From Microcaldota archaeon (lineage in GTDB: Archaea > Micrarchaeota > Micrarchaeia > Micrarchaeales > Micrarchaeaceae): a stretch of 64,000 nucleotides of DNA. The notes under the pieces were generated by a model. It saw only the letters and a program-made list of their open reading frames with translations. It searched no databases and had not been told where the DNA came from. A program made the translations under genes and the position numbers. Numbering within the stretch: the stretch's first letter is position 1; each line of letters begins with the position of its first letter. The DNA lies in assembly GCA_021799475.1 (NCBI GenBank), contig JAJZAJ010000001.1, positions 310,001 through 374,000 on the forward strand, read 5' to 3'. Below, in pieces: positions 42,840-52,569 of this stretch.

Positions 42840-44144
42840 TTATGGCGAGATCCTGTTTATCAGCCTCGGGAAAGGTATTGCATCCCTTATGTGATCAAGG
42901 TTCAGCAGCCATTTCAGCACCCTCTCAACTCCCATCCCGAAGCCCGCATGCGGCACCGAACCGTACTTTCGCAGGTCCAGGTACCATCCATAGTTTTCTA
43001 TGTTAAGATGGACCTCTTTCATACGCTCCATCAGCTCATCAAGCTTCCATATCCTCTCACTGCTTCCGATTATCTCGCCGTGCCCGTGCGGCGCCTGCAT
43101 GTCTGCACACAGCACGGTTCTGTCATCCTTCGGGTTGACCGGCATGTAGAAGGCCTTCATCTCCTTCGGCCAGTTGTATATAAAGACGGGCTTCTCCTCA
43201 TCTTCGGTAAATATCTTCTCCTCGTCTGCGCCGAAGTCGTCCCCCCACTTCATTTTTACTCCTTTCTCGTTCATTATCTGTATTGCTTTCTCGTAGCTTA
43301 TCCTTTTGAAAGGCGGCCTTATTTTCAGAAGGCTCTCCTTATTTATGCTGAAATGCTCCAGTATATCTTCATTGTTTTTTGCTAGCGAGTTGGCGATATA
43401 ACTTACCAGCTTCTCCTGCAGCTTCATGTTCATCACGTTGTTGTAATACGCCATCTCCGGCTCCAGATGCCAGTATTCGGTAAGATGCTTAGTCGTCCTG
43501 CTCTTTTCCGCCCTGTACGACGGCGCGAAAGAGTACACCTTTTCAAGAGAGGTTATCATTGCCTCGGCATAGAGCTGCGACGATTCCGTAAGGTAAGCCT
43601 TCTGCCCGAAATAGTCGACCTCGAACATGCTTGCCCCTGTCTCGCCTCCTGATTTCGTAAGCAGCGGCGGAGTTATCTCGTAGAAGCCCTGCCTGTCGAG
43701 GAATTTCCTGACATAGCGGAAGAGATATGCTCTGGCTTCCATTGCCTTTATCATCTTTTGGCTTCTCAGCCACAGATGTCTGACATCAAGCAGGAACTCG
43801 GGGCTCTGGTATTCCGTGATAGGGAACTGCTCGCCGCTGTGCACTATAGAAACGCTTTTCACATCCATCTCTACGCCATGGGGCGCCCTCTCGTCTTTCC
43901 TGACAGACCCTGACACAATGATGCTAGATTCAAGATATGCCTTGTCGAGAGCCTCCCACTCTTTCTCGCTTACCTTGCTCTTATCCACAACGCACTGTAT
44001 CGTATCGGTCCTGTCCCTGACGACTATGAACGATTTGCCTCCAGAGCTCCTCTTCCTGTATATCCATCCTTTTATCGTTATCCCTTTGCCCTCAGAGCCT
44101 ATCGCCTCGGAAACCGGAATTCCTTTCTTGTAATAATCGCGCAT
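42840..44144 (-). CDS. asnS: Asparaginyl-tRNA synthetase
   Basis: 434 residues, class IIb. An N-terminal OB anticodon-binding domain (GKGITIKGWIYRKRSSGGKSFIVVRD) is followed by the catalytic domain with FAPSYRAEKSRTTKHLTEYWHLEPEMAY (motif 2) and GFGMGVERVLKWLL (motif 3). The motif 2 tail and the PHAGFGMGVER ending distinguish it from AspRS. The genome therefore probably charges tRNA-Asn directly. Confidence 0.93.
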   Translation of the reverse strand: MRDYYKKGIPVSEAIGSEGKGITIKGWIYRKRSSGGKSFIVVRDRTDTIQCVVDKSKVSEKEWEALDKAYLESSIIVSGSVRKDERAPHGVEMDVKSVSIVHSGEQFPITEYQSPEFLLDVRHLWLRSQKMIKAMEARAYLFRYVRKFLDRQGFYEITPPLLTKSGGETGASMFEVDYFGQKAYLTESSQLYAEAMITSLEKVYSFAPSYRAEKSRTTKHLTEYWHLEPEMAYYNNVMNMKLQEKLVSYIANSLAKNNEDILEHFSINKESLLKIRPPFKRISYEKAIQIMNEKGVKMKWGDDFGADEEKIFTEDEEKPVFIYNWPKEMKAFYMPVNPKDDRTVLCADMQAPHGHGEIIGSSERIWKLDELMERMKEVHLNIENYGWYLDLRKYGSVPHAGFGMGVERVLKWLLNLDHIRDAIPFPRLINRISP

Positions 44145-44159
44145 CAGATCACGAAGATA

Positions 44160-46007
44160 TCAGACAATCGTTATAAGCCATGCGGCAATCACGAAACCGA
44201 TAACTATCAAAAGGGGCACGACGACCCTTGCAAGCATGAACACCGAACCCACTACTGCATTCATCTTTTCCCTTACGTTGGCTCCCCAGATGGCGAAGTT
44301 CCTGATTACCTTTCTGCTGTGATAGATTCTTACTGCTTCTGTATTTAAAACCGCTGTCTCAACCGCCTTGTCCACAAATGGCAGCAGTCTCTCGATGTCC
44401 GTGTATCTGCCAAGCACGTTGCTTGCTGTCCTGTCGAGCGCATTGACAAAATGCGTATCTGTAGTATATACCTCCGCGCTTATCGAATATTTCCTTTTTA
44501 TGTGGTCTATTATCCCATTGCGCATAGATGGCATCATATTATTCGCGTTGAACATTACCATGGCGTGCCTGAATCCGTTGTATTTGAACAGGACTACATT
44601 TATATTTCCCGGAGCGAGGTCTTTCGGAGAGCCGAGCTCATTGTAAGGATTGGAGAACCCGAACCCGATTTTCTGGTGCCTGCTCCTATGTCTGACCTTA
44701 AGCGATTTTATCGCTTCTACATAGTCCTTCATGTAGGTGCCGTCCGGCTGCACCCCCATAAGCTCTTTTTTCGAAGCGGTCTCGTATCTGGAGTTGTGCG
44801 CGTCTATAAGCATGTGCTGTTTCCCATCGTGCTCCAGCAGCCTCTTCAGCAGCATTCCGGCTTCAGGAGCCACGTCTTCCGTCACTTTAGGCGCCCTGCT
44901 AAGTGTGGTAAAGCACAGGTTTCCTACAGATATGCAGCTGACTCTTGCGCCGTTGCAACTCCCCTCTGAATGCAAAGCGCCTTTGCCTTTGACTAACGTA
45001 TTTTCATGCACCGAAGAGTCGAGCGCAGATCTCAGCTCCGATATCTGCGTATCTAAAAGAGGGTTCATGTCCTCGTTCAGCGTAGGGTGCATGATTACGC
45101 CAGGCACTCCGTATTTTTTCCATATATGCCTTTCAAGGACGTACGGGAAATTGCTGCCGCCTATAGTGCCGGCTGGTCCGTAATGGACCCACGGCGAGAA
45201 TATAATTCCCTTGGTCCTTCCATCCAGGTTTTTCACTACCACTGTATCTGCATCAATGTCCTGCCGTGTACCGAACCTGCCCGTCTTACTTCCTTCGAAC
45301 GTCGCATCGATATTGAAGAGCCAGCTCTGCACCATCTGCGAGAAAAATGCTATGCCGTCTATGCCTATCCCTTTCTTTATCGGGTTATCAAAGATAAACA
45401 GTATCAGGTAGCTGATGGCTATGAATATCGCTATGCTGGCATAGAGCTTTATCAGCAGGACATTAACCGGTATGGAAAAATTTAGAAGGAATCCGCTTGT
45501 CGGGGCGAAAAGCAGCAGGTTTATCGATGGCTGCAGCAGGGCGTACAGCGAAGCGCTTTTCCTCCTCCCGAGCGCTATCTTGCTTACCATGAACCACCAT
45601 GCGAATACGCTAGCGTCACCGAGAAGAGATACAAGGACAAACAGCGCCTGGCTGGATGTAACCGCGTAGACCGCTCCTCCAAGGGCGAAGAATATGCCAT
45701 ATATCCCGTTGGCAACCATCGCGAATGCTATTACGTGTTTTATTCTTGCAATGCGCTTCAGGAGCTTTATCGTCAGTACGGTTATCAGCGTCGGCATCAT
45801 GAAGAGCAGCAGCCCGGCAAATGCTCCTTTTATGAGCACATCAGGCAAAAGTCTTCCCAGTAACGGGTAATCCATAAGGGCTACTGAAGAGATTCCGATA
45901 CCTATGCTGAATAGGGACAGGATAGCAAACAGCCACTTAGAGCTCGGAAGCTGCCTGCTGAAAAAACCCAGCCTGTTTTCTAAACCATCATCGCGCTTAA
46001 CAGCCAT
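44160..46007 (-). CDS. DUF2070-family membrane protein
   Basis: 615 residues: six to seven membrane helices in the first ~215 residues, a large soluble domain (~230-575) and one or two C-terminal helices. Conserved patches WVHYGPAGTIGGSNFPYVLER, HPTLNEDMNPLLD, LIDAHNSRYE and TDTHFVNA carry His/Asp pairs that look like metal ligands. The family is archaea-specific, and the function is unknown. It is in a run with lipid and polyprenol genes on the same strand. Confidence 0.85.
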   Translation of the reverse strand: MAVKRDDGLENRLGFFSRQLPSSKWLFAILSLFSIGIGISSVALMDYPLLGRLLPDVLIKGAFAGLLLFMMPTLITVLTIKLLKRIARIKHVIAFAMVANGIYGIFFALGGAVYAVTSSQALFVLVSLLGDASVFAWWFMVSKIALGRRKSASLYALLQPSINLLLFAPTSGFLLNFSIPVNVLLIKLYASIAIFIAISYLILFIFDNPIKKGIGIDGIAFFSQMVQSWLFNIDATFEGSKTGRFGTRQDIDADTVVVKNLDGRTKGIIFSPWVHYGPAGTIGGSNFPYVLERHIWKKYGVPGVIMHPTLNEDMNPLLDTQISELRSALDSSVHENTLVKGKGALHSEGSCNGARVSCISVGNLCFTTLSRAPKVTEDVAPEAGMLLKRLLEHDGKQHMLIDAHNSRYETASKKELMGVQPDGTYMKDYVEAIKSLKVRHRSRHQKIGFGFSNPYNELGSPKDLAPGNINVVLFKYNGFRHAMVMFNANNMMPSMRNGIIDHIKRKYSISAEVYTTDTHFVNALDRTASNVLGRYTDIERLLPFVDKAVETAVLNTEAVRIYHSRKVIRNFAIWGANVREKMNAVVGSVFMLARVVVPLLIVIGFVIAAWLITIV

Positions 46008-46037
46008 CGAAAAACCAAGGGCGGTTGCCTCTTCTGT

Positions 46038-46751
46038 TTACTTTCCAAACCTCCTCTGCCTGCTGGAGAAGGTCTTTATCGCCTTGTCAAAGTCCTTTTT
46101 CCTGAAATCAGGCCAGTATCTGTCGCTGAAATAGAGCTCTGAATATGCGGCCTGCCACGGCAGGAGCCCGGAGAGCCTCTGCTCTCCCGACGTCCTTATT
46201 ATCATGTCTACATCCGGCAGCATAGCAGTCCTAAGATTTCTTTCTACAAATTTCTCATCTATCAGTACGCCTCTCTTCTTAGACTCCTTCGCTATCTGCC
46301 TGGCAGAATATACCAGATCGTCCCTGCCGCCGTAATTAATCAGCAGGTTTATCGTGTAGTCGCCGTATCCTCTGGTCTTCCTCTCTATATCCATGAGAGC
46401 ATCCCTGAGCTTTGCAGGGAGCACCGAGAGGTTGCCTATTATCCTTAGCTTTATTCCGTTCTCGTAGAGCATCTTCCTTAAGCTTTCATCCCGCGCCGCC
46501 TTTATATAAAGGTTGAACAGGGCTTTGAGCTCTATGGTAGGCCTGTTGCTGAGATTTTCCGTAGAGAGTCCCCAGACCGTTATCATCTTTATACCTCTAT
46601 CTTTAGACCATCTCGCGAACTCCACGAACTTCTTTATTCCAGAGCTATGTCCCCTGAATATCTCGAGACCATGGGTCTTTGCCCACCTCCTATTTCCATC
46701 AGGAATCAGCGCAAGATGCTTTGGCACTATAAGGTCCTTCTCGTTTGTCAT
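46038..46751 (-). CDS. uppS: cis-Prenyltransferase (undecaprenyl diphosphate synthase family)
   Basis: 237 residues. ALIPDGNRRWAKTHGL (diphosphate-binding P-loop), VWGLSTENLSNRP, INYGGRDDLV and RTSGEQRLSGLLPWQAAYSELYF are the five conserved regions. It builds the long polyprenyl carrier for glycan transfer. The ATG at 46751 (MTNEKDL) is preferred; an in-frame ATG at 46787 lies only ~22 nt from the box GCTTTTAAGC. The leader between the two has the hairpin CACCGGC-AAAA-GCCGGCG. Confidence 0.92.
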   Translation of the reverse strand: MTNEKDLIVPKHLALIPDGNRRWAKTHGLEIFRGHSSGIKKFVEFARWSKDRGIKMITVWGLSTENLSNRPTIELKALFNLYIKAARDESLRKMLYENGIKLRIIGNLSVLPAKLRDALMDIERKTRGYGDYTINLLINYGGRDDLVYSARQIAKESKKRGVLIDEKFVERNLRTAMLPDVDMIIRTSGEQRLSGLLPWQAAYSELYFSDRYWPDFRKKDFDKAIKTFSSRQRRFGK

Positions 46752-46946
46752 GCAATTCGCCGCCGGCTTTTGCCGGTGAAAACGCATTACTTATTAAAAA
46801 AGCAGCTTAAAAGCTTTATCGTTCCGGCCTATTTGCATGAGATGCTGCTGCATGCGGCGGCGCAAGCCGGAAAATCAAAAACTATATATTTGGGAACACA
46901 CAATAATAGTATGCGTATGCGCATGATCCTTTCCTGGTAGTTATGC

Positions 46947-48176
46947 ATGGGTTTTGACACTGCTTTTGAAATCACGTCTTTCGATCAGCTGTTAGGCAAT
47001 GCCGATTGCATCGGCAAGCTGGTGCAGTATGCTTCCGAAATAAAACGCGGCATGCGCAGGACCCCTATCATGCTGTGCGGGCCTTCCGGCACAGGAAAAT
47101 CCGCAGCAGTTCGCGTTCTCGCAAAGCAGATGGATTGGAATATTGTTGAATTGAACGCCAGCGATTACAGGGACGGCGAATCGATAAGCAACCTCCTCGT
47201 AGCCGCCTCGCAGTCGATGACGCTGTTCAACAGGAAGAACCTGATACTGCTGGATGAAATCGACAGGCTTATTCCGAAATTTGACAGGGATGCTGCCACT
47301 GCGATAAGGAAACTGATAGAAGTATCTAAGAACCCTGTTATATTCATAGCGAATGACAGATGGGACAGGAGTATATCTTTCCTAAGGAATTCCATAGAAT
47401 ACATAGAGTTCAAAAGGCTCCCGACGAATACTGTAGCGCTAGGACTGCAGCGCATCGCTTCTTCGAACTCATTAAAGGTAAGCGCCCAGACTATAGAGAC
47501 AATAGCGAAGAGGAGCAACGGGGACATGCGCAGCGCGATAAACGACCTTTTAGTCCTTGACGGAGCAGCAGAAGAGACTGCAGAAATAGTCGGAATGAGA
47601 GACAGGAAAGCTGACGTGTTCAACACATTAGACAAGATATTCCTGTCAAGCACATTTACATCTCCGATAATAGCTGCGGCGAACGCGGATGTAGACAACG
47701 ATATGCTTATACAGTGGCTCGACGAGAACATTCCAAAGCGCTATACGGACAAGCGCGACAGAAATGCAGCATTCCATATGCTCTCTTTGGCTACTATATA
47801 CAACACAAGGGCGATGAGGGCACAGTACTATACTTACTGGAGGTATATGAACGCATTCATGTCGAGCGGCGTAGCGCTGTCGAAAAGCGTATATCCGAGC
47901 ACGATGAAAAGATACGAGTTTCCTAAGGCTATCAGCTCCCTGAGCAAGAGCAAGGAGATGCGCGGCGCGGAGAAGAGCGTGGCAATGAAGCTGAAAAGGA
48001 AACTGCACCTATCGATGTCGAGGATGAAGAAGTCAGAGATGAAAATAATGTCGAATGTCATAAGGGAGTCAACGGAGCGCATAGGAAAAGAACAGACTTA
48101 CGATTTCTTCACTGCAAAGCTGGGCCTGGACGAGAAGGAGATAGCATGGCTGGCGGAGAACAATACCGGTATTTGA
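46947..48176 (+). CDS. rfcL: Replication factor C large subunit
   Basis: 409 residues. AAA+ domain: Walker A CGPSGTGKSAAV, Walker B ILLDEIDRL, sensor FIANDRWDRS, then the lid (RSNGDMRSAINDLLVL) and a helical collar region. Divergent from the polyprenyl synthase gene. TATA CTATATATTTG at about 46880-46890. Loads the PCNA clamp; the small subunit is not in this window. Confidence 0.93.
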   Translation: MGFDTAFEITSFDQLLGNADCIGKLVQYASEIKRGMRRTPIMLCGPSGTGKSAAVRVLAKQMDWNIVELNASDYRDGESISNLLVAASQSMTLFNRKNLILLDEIDRLIPKFDRDAATAIRKLIEVSKNPVIFIANDRWDRSISFLRNSIEYIEFKRLPTNTVALGLQRIASSNSLKVSAQTIETIAKRSNGDMRSAINDLLVLDGAAEETAEIVGMRDRKADVFNTLDKIFLSSTFTSPIIAAANADVDNDMLIQWLDENIPKRYTDKRDRNAAFHMLSLATIYNTRAMRAQYYTYWRYMNAFMSSGVALSKSVYPSTMKRYEFPKAISSLSKSKEMRGAEKSVAMKLKRKLHLSMSRMKKSEMKIMSNVIRESTERIGKEQTYDFFTAKLGLDEKEIAWLAENNTGI

Positions 48177-48283
48177 CGGTATGCACAGCACTCACAGATT
48201 CTGGAGCTGGGCGCGAGCATGCTTCTGCGGAAGATAAGGCGATAAAGAATATCCAATGCGTCAGTGCTCAATACGATACCGCA

Positions 48284-49723
48284 TCATTCCGGATTTGCGC
48301 CAAGCCTTTTGAGCAGGAGTTTGGCGACTTTATCTATATGTGACTTGTCTGTCTTTATCCCGAACGCGCACTCATGGCCTCCGAAAGAATAGACATCATC
48401 GCTCTCCTGCTTAAGGTTCTCCATCACTCCAATCAAACTGACTGTGCCCAGCAGAGACCTGCTCATGCGCACCGATATGAAGTTTCCGTAATGCACCAGC
48501 GTGATGGCTCCTTTCTCAGATGCTCCTTCAAACCTCTCATGCAGCCTGCTGCTATACCTTCCCGGAAGCGGGTATTTCGAATCAGGGCTTGCGGCGTCAC
48601 TGAAGTCGACCAGATAGATGTCAGATGCAGCAGACCTGTATCTTTTAGCGAACCTCTCTCCCCTATCAAGCGAATCATTGAGCAGCGCCACCGCATGTGA
48701 ATACGTCTCATCAAATTTTTTCTTGTCTGATATGAACTGGGCAATGCTTTTCGGCACGACCTTCTGCACCGGGGCTCCAGGAGTGCCGTCAAGGCTGGTG
48801 AGGTAATCAAGGACTATAGCAAGCCTGTCCGCATACACTTTGCTCCTGTCCCTGTGCTTGCTGAAGTCGCCGATAAGCGATGACATCATTATATCATTAA
48901 TCTTATCGACATGCGAGATATGCTCCGCAAAAACGCATCCGAGGAATCCCGCAGTGAAGTCAGAATCTCCGCCAAAAAGCCAGGTGTTTATGCAGCGCGG
49001 AATTTTATCCTTAGGAAATCCTTCATATACTGGATGGTGGTCGAGCACCATTATGTCGAATTTCCCGTAAGCAGAAATAATCTGCGCCTCGCTCTCCGCA
49101 GAGGTGCCGAAATCCAGTATAAGGATTACCGGTTTCTCTGCGCTGGATATAGAACCGAAAAGGAAAGAGTCTTCGTTGTATGCAAGCTCCGTGTACGCAA
49201 TGCTTTTGTTCATCCTCCAGAACAGGTTCATTTCAGGCAGTCCGCATGCAGACAAGAGGTTCTCAATAGCAAGATATATCCCAAGCGCTCCACTGCTTCC
49301 ATCGCAGTCATTGTGGAACCTTACTACGATCGGTGCGCCAGATACATATCTACGGACCAATTCATCTGCTGCGCCCCTCAGCTCTTTCCTGATAGACCCG
49401 ACAGCTTTCGCAAGGCCTTTCGGCACGCCCGTCATTTCTTCCATATCTGCCATCTTTCCGCGCACCCTAGAGAACAGGGAATCCAGCGTCTTCCTGTATT
49501 CCCGTTCCGATGCCTTTCCCACCACCTCGCACGATGCGAATGCCAGCGTGCCGGATTTAAGCGCTGCTGTTGTCGTCTTTACTGTGTCCATCATCTCCAG
49601 TACTGCTTCACTTTTTATGCAGTATACATTAAGGTCATCCGTAATCAGCGTATATAGGTTTCCCGCCGCGCTGCCGCCTCTTCTTATAGCCGATATAATC
49701 CCAGATACGATTTTTCCTGCCAT
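48284..49723 (-). CDS. DHH/DHHA1-family phosphoesterase (archaeal RecJ-like)
   Basis: 479 residues. DHH motifs: HNDCDGSSGALGI (motif I), LDFG (II), LDHHPV (III, DHH). The DHHA1 RNA/DNA-binding domain has the terminal GGHECAFGI. The N-terminal ~120 residues are helical and resemble an OB-linked extension. Archaeal members act as single-strand exonucleases (RecJ/GAN) at the replisome or degrade short oligonucleotides. Which one applies here is open. Confidence 0.85.
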   Translation of the reverse strand: MAGKIVSGIISAIRRGGSAAGNLYTLITDDLNVYCIKSEAVLEMMDTVKTTTAALKSGTLAFASCEVVGKASEREYRKTLDSLFSRVRGKMADMEEMTGVPKGLAKAVGSIRKELRGAADELVRRYVSGAPIVVRFHNDCDGSSGALGIYLAIENLLSACGLPEMNLFWRMNKSIAYTELAYNEDSFLFGSISSAEKPVILILDFGTSAESEAQIISAYGKFDIMVLDHHPVYEGFPKDKIPRCINTWLFGGDSDFTAGFLGCVFAEHISHVDKINDIMMSSLIGDFSKHRDRSKVYADRLAIVLDYLTSLDGTPGAPVQKVVPKSIAQFISDKKKFDETYSHAVALLNDSLDRGERFAKRYRSAASDIYLVDFSDAASPDSKYPLPGRYSSRLHERFEGASEKGAITLVHYGNFISVRMSRSLLGTVSLIGVMENLKQESDDVYSFGGHECAFGIKTDKSHIDKVAKLLLKRLGANPE

Positions 49724-49766
49724 TCTACCAATGCTTTGTTTTATTGCATCTCAATCTCTCAATCTG

Positions 49767-50894
49767 CTATGTTGCAGCAGTAGAGCTGCTCGTGGTGTTT
49801 ACGGGAGGCGAGATTATTGAGGTCAGGTTGGCGTTCGAGTAACAGAGATTCTCGAGGCTGTTGCTTGATATGAATCTGCACTCGCTGGTGTTGCCGGTAA
49901 GCGTTGCAGAGCTATAGATGCAGCTGTCCCTGTCAGGCTGGCTCGTTATGTTGAGGCACGGAGCATAATTTCCTGTCCTGATGGCCTTAAGCGAGTAATA
50001 AAGCTCTAGGCATGTGCTGGTGTTCAGCGGTCCGGAGCCGTTGCACGCAATCGACGGGCTCGTGGCGTTGAAATCATAAGTGTAATTGATCGATGTAGAC
50101 ACCAGCTCGTTGGCTACGAGAGCATAGCACTGGCCCGAGTCCTGCTGCGTTATGCTGCCGCACAGCGATTGATTGCCTGTAGCGCCGGCGAACGCATAAT
50201 AACAGTAGTCGCGCGGGTTTAACGAGAGGGCGTATCCGGAGCTCAAGCTGCTGGGTTTCGGCTTGTATGCAAACTCCATCGCAAACGTCTGATTGAAATC
50301 GCTCTGGTTGCTAAGCGAAGAGCAATATCCCTGGTTTCCTGAAGAGACAGCATTCTTGAAAGAATATGCTGCGGAGCAGACGGCCCTCATCGTCGAATTG
50401 CCTGTATATTCGCAGACCGACGAATTCGTGAAGTTCTCTGCTATAGAAACATTGAGCACGCATCCGTACGCACCAGAACCTAGCAGCGAACAGGCGCTCG
50501 CGTTCATGGATTTCTCCGCATATGATTCAATACACTGCGGATAAAGGGAGGAGTTGCGGCCAAGAGCGCTGCATGAGAAGCTGCTGTTGGTTTTTGCCGT
50601 TATGGCAGAAATGCAGCGCTGCGCATATGCTCCTACAAGATACGAGCAGTATGAGGCATTATCTGTCTGGTTGACCACTGCAAGCACGCATCCGTACTGC
50701 TGCTGGGTCTTTAGGCTTGCGCAGGCATTTATCTGTGCCAAGGCGGGCGTGCCTTTCGGAGACGATATCAGCAGCACGCCGGCAAGCATTATGATGACTG
50801 CGCCGGCGAGCAGCGTCAGCCGCTGTCTTTGTTCATTGCTGAGCCCACCAATTCCCTGCCTGCTGCTTTTTTGCAAAGACTTTCCCGCTGCCAT
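49767..50894 (-). CDS. Surface protein with regular two-cysteine repeats
   Basis: 375 residues. One N-terminal anchor helix (~27-47: LLAGAVIIMLAGVLLIS), then an exported region with more than 20 Cys. In the first ~130 exported residues Cys spacings alternate 9-12 and 13-15, giving a ~25-residue unit (C-x-x-L-x(n)-Y-x-x-C) repeated about five times and then more loosely; N-x-S/T sequons are dense. The predicted fold is a disulfide-stapled helical-hairpin solenoid. No named family. ATG 50894 is used; an in-frame TTG at 50909 is possible. It follows the KaiC-like gene by 20 nt. Confidence 0.7.
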   Translation of the reverse strand: MAAGKSLQKSSRQGIGGLSNEQRQRLTLLAGAVIIMLAGVLLISSPKGTPALAQINACASLKTQQQYGCVLAVVNQTDNASYCSYLVGAYAQRCISAITAKTNSSFSCSALGRNSSLYPQCIESYAEKSMNASACSLLGSGAYGCVLNVSIAENFTNSSVCEYTGNSTMRAVCSAAYSFKNAVSSGNQGYCSSLSNQSDFNQTFAMEFAYKPKPSSLSSGYALSLNPRDYCYYAFAGATGNQSLCGSITQQDSGQCYALVANELVSTSINYTYDFNATSPSIACNGSGPLNTSTCLELYYSLKAIRTGNYAPCLNITSQPDRDSCIYSSATLTGNTSECRFISSNSLENLCYSNANLTSIISPPVNTTSSSTAAT

Positions 50895-50914
50895 TTGAAC
50901 GCACTTCAACTTCG

Positions 50915-51652
50915 TCAGTCAAGAGTCTGAACCTCGAATCCATCCTGCGTGATGTGGTAAGGAGCGAAGAACATGCTATGATCAGTTCCGCGCATCTTGA
51001 GCACTTCTAGCACAAAACTCCTCTTCTCGTTATCTCCCGTCTGATACATGGATATCACGCCGTCGAAAAGGAAGAATTCAGGGGAATATCTTACGTCATT
51101 CTTCTCTGTGTACGGTGTCTCAAGCGTTATGAATGATGTGACATCAAGCCTCCTGAGGTTAGATATCAACTGCGCTATTGATTTTCTGTATATGAAACCG
51201 TCGCTGCTGAGGACCAGCCTGAAAAGAGATATAGAGTCAAGGGCTATGACCTTGGCCTTGTTTGTCATTACTATATCTTCTATATAAGATACCACATTCC
51301 CAAATGAATACGTCTCAGTGCTCCCTGTCGTATCCTCCATTCGTGCTGCAAGCTCTTCACCTCCGACCACCATATTGCCCTGCTGCATCAATGAATCTAC
51401 GTCAGCAAACCCTCCGAATGCGCTCTTCGCATTCCTGATAAGCTGCGCAGGCTGCTCCTCGAATGCTATGTATGCGGAAGGTATTCCGGCCTTCGCGCAC
51501 CTGTATATTATCTCGAAGCTCAACAGAGTCTTTCCCGAACCAGGTCCTCCTGCGATTATAACCTGGTTTTTTTCCGGCACGCCCCCGTTGAGCATGCTAT
51601 CGATTCCCTTTATGCCAGTCTTTATCCTCTCTATTCCAGTCCCTGAAGCCAT
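50915..51652 (-). CDS. KaiC/RadA-like RecA-superfamily ATPase
   Basis: 245 residues: one KaiC domain. GIKGIDSMLNGGVPEKNQVIIAGGPGSGKTLLSFEI (Walker A), YIAFEEQP (the Glu pair), VIALDSISLFR (Walker B). Such single-domain archaeal ATPases are often linked to signalling or, as FlaH-like relatives, to surface filaments. It precedes a surface protein on the same strand. ATG 51652 fits the box CTTTATGG at about 51683-51676 as leaderless; GTG 51661 is less likely. Confidence 0.85.
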   Translation of the reverse strand: MASGTGIERIKTGIKGIDSMLNGGVPEKNQVIIAGGPGSGKTLLSFEIIYRCAKAGIPSAYIAFEEQPAQLIRNAKSAFGGFADVDSLMQQGNMVVGGEELAARMEDTTGSTETYSFGNVVSYIEDIVMTNKAKVIALDSISLFRLVLSSDGFIYRKSIAQLISNLRRLDVTSFITLETPYTEKNDVRYSPEFFLFDGVISMYQTGDNEKRSFVLEVLKMRGTDHSMFFAPYHITQDGFEVQTLD

Positions 51653-51760
51653 CAAAATCACACGGCAATAGCGCCATAAAGTTACGATGGCGCAGATGGT
51701 TTTACTTTGGAATGTACTGCTTATATATCTTAGTATGCATTAATTTCGCTAGGGGTTTCA

Positions 51761-52558
51761 ATGTTCAATCTGAACGGCATGCTGAAGACGGGCATAATAC
51801 TGATAATCATCGCGTTCGTAGTGCTCCTTGTAGGGGGCTTTGCGCAGCAGGGCATAGGCAACACTCTCCAGAACACTACCGTAGCATCGAATTTCACGGT
51901 AGCGCCAAACAGCTACCATAGCTACTTGCTGCATCTTTCAAATTATTCCTACCTTATACTCTTCGCGAAGTTCAGCTCTCCGTTGAACGTCTATTTCGTA
52001 AACAGCTCCGCATTCAATGCATGGAGCTCAAGCAATTCAATAGGAAAAAGGAACGGGCTGAATTCAATGCTCAGCTATGAGAACAACGGCCTGTTCATCG
52101 CGTACAAGGACCAGCTTCTTGCTACGGTCCCGCAAGGATTGAGCAACTCAACAAACGTAACGGCAATATATGCAAGCAACACTGCTCTTTACTCTCCCGG
52201 CACTTACTATCTTATTGCGGACAATACCAACGGAAGCCTCTCTTCACAGACATCAGTTAGCGGCACTATCGCGTATCTTCCGCCAATAAGCAACCAGACT
52301 ATTGCATCAGGGCCTTACTCGCAGATAAAGAACCAGATATACCAGAGTTTGGCGATAGGGCTGCTGTTCTATGTGCTTCTGTTTGCCGGAATAATAATAG
52401 CGATATACGGATTGTTCAGGAAGCCAAAAACTGCTGTAGTTGTATCTTCTACCGACAAAAATGGAGCTCCTTCAAAAGAGGAGATAGACAGGCTCTACAA
52501 AGGCATTGGCAAAAAGCCGGTTAAGCCAAAATCAGGGAAAGCTAAAAAGCAACGATAA
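51761..52558 (+). CDS. Two-pass membrane protein with extracellular domain, unknown function
   Basis: 265 residues: a helix at ~9-28, an Asn/Ser-rich outside domain (~30-190) with about ten sequons, a second helix (~197-220), and a basic cytoplasmic tail. TATA CTTATATATC at about 51720-51729. It starts an apparent operon with the HTH regulator (11-nt gap), so the regulator may sense or control this surface protein. Family not recognised. Confidence 0.68.
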   Translation: MFNLNGMLKTGIILIIIAFVVLLVGGFAQQGIGNTLQNTTVASNFTVAPNSYHSYLLHLSNYSYLILFAKFSSPLNVYFVNSSAFNAWSSSNSIGKRNGLNSMLSYENNGLFIAYKDQLLATVPQGLSNSTNVTAIYASNTALYSPGTYYLIADNTNGSLSSQTSVSGTIAYLPPISNQTIASGPYSQIKNQIYQSLAIGLLFYVLLFAGIIIAIYGLFRKPKTAVVVSSTDKNGAPSKEEIDRLYKGIGKKPVKPKSGKAKKQR

Positions 52559-52569
52559 AGGATGAAGAA

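Noticed and set aside
49104-49820. Plus-strand frame of ~238 codons
   Set aside because: Antisense to the DHH phosphoesterase gene, which carries intact catalytic motifs.
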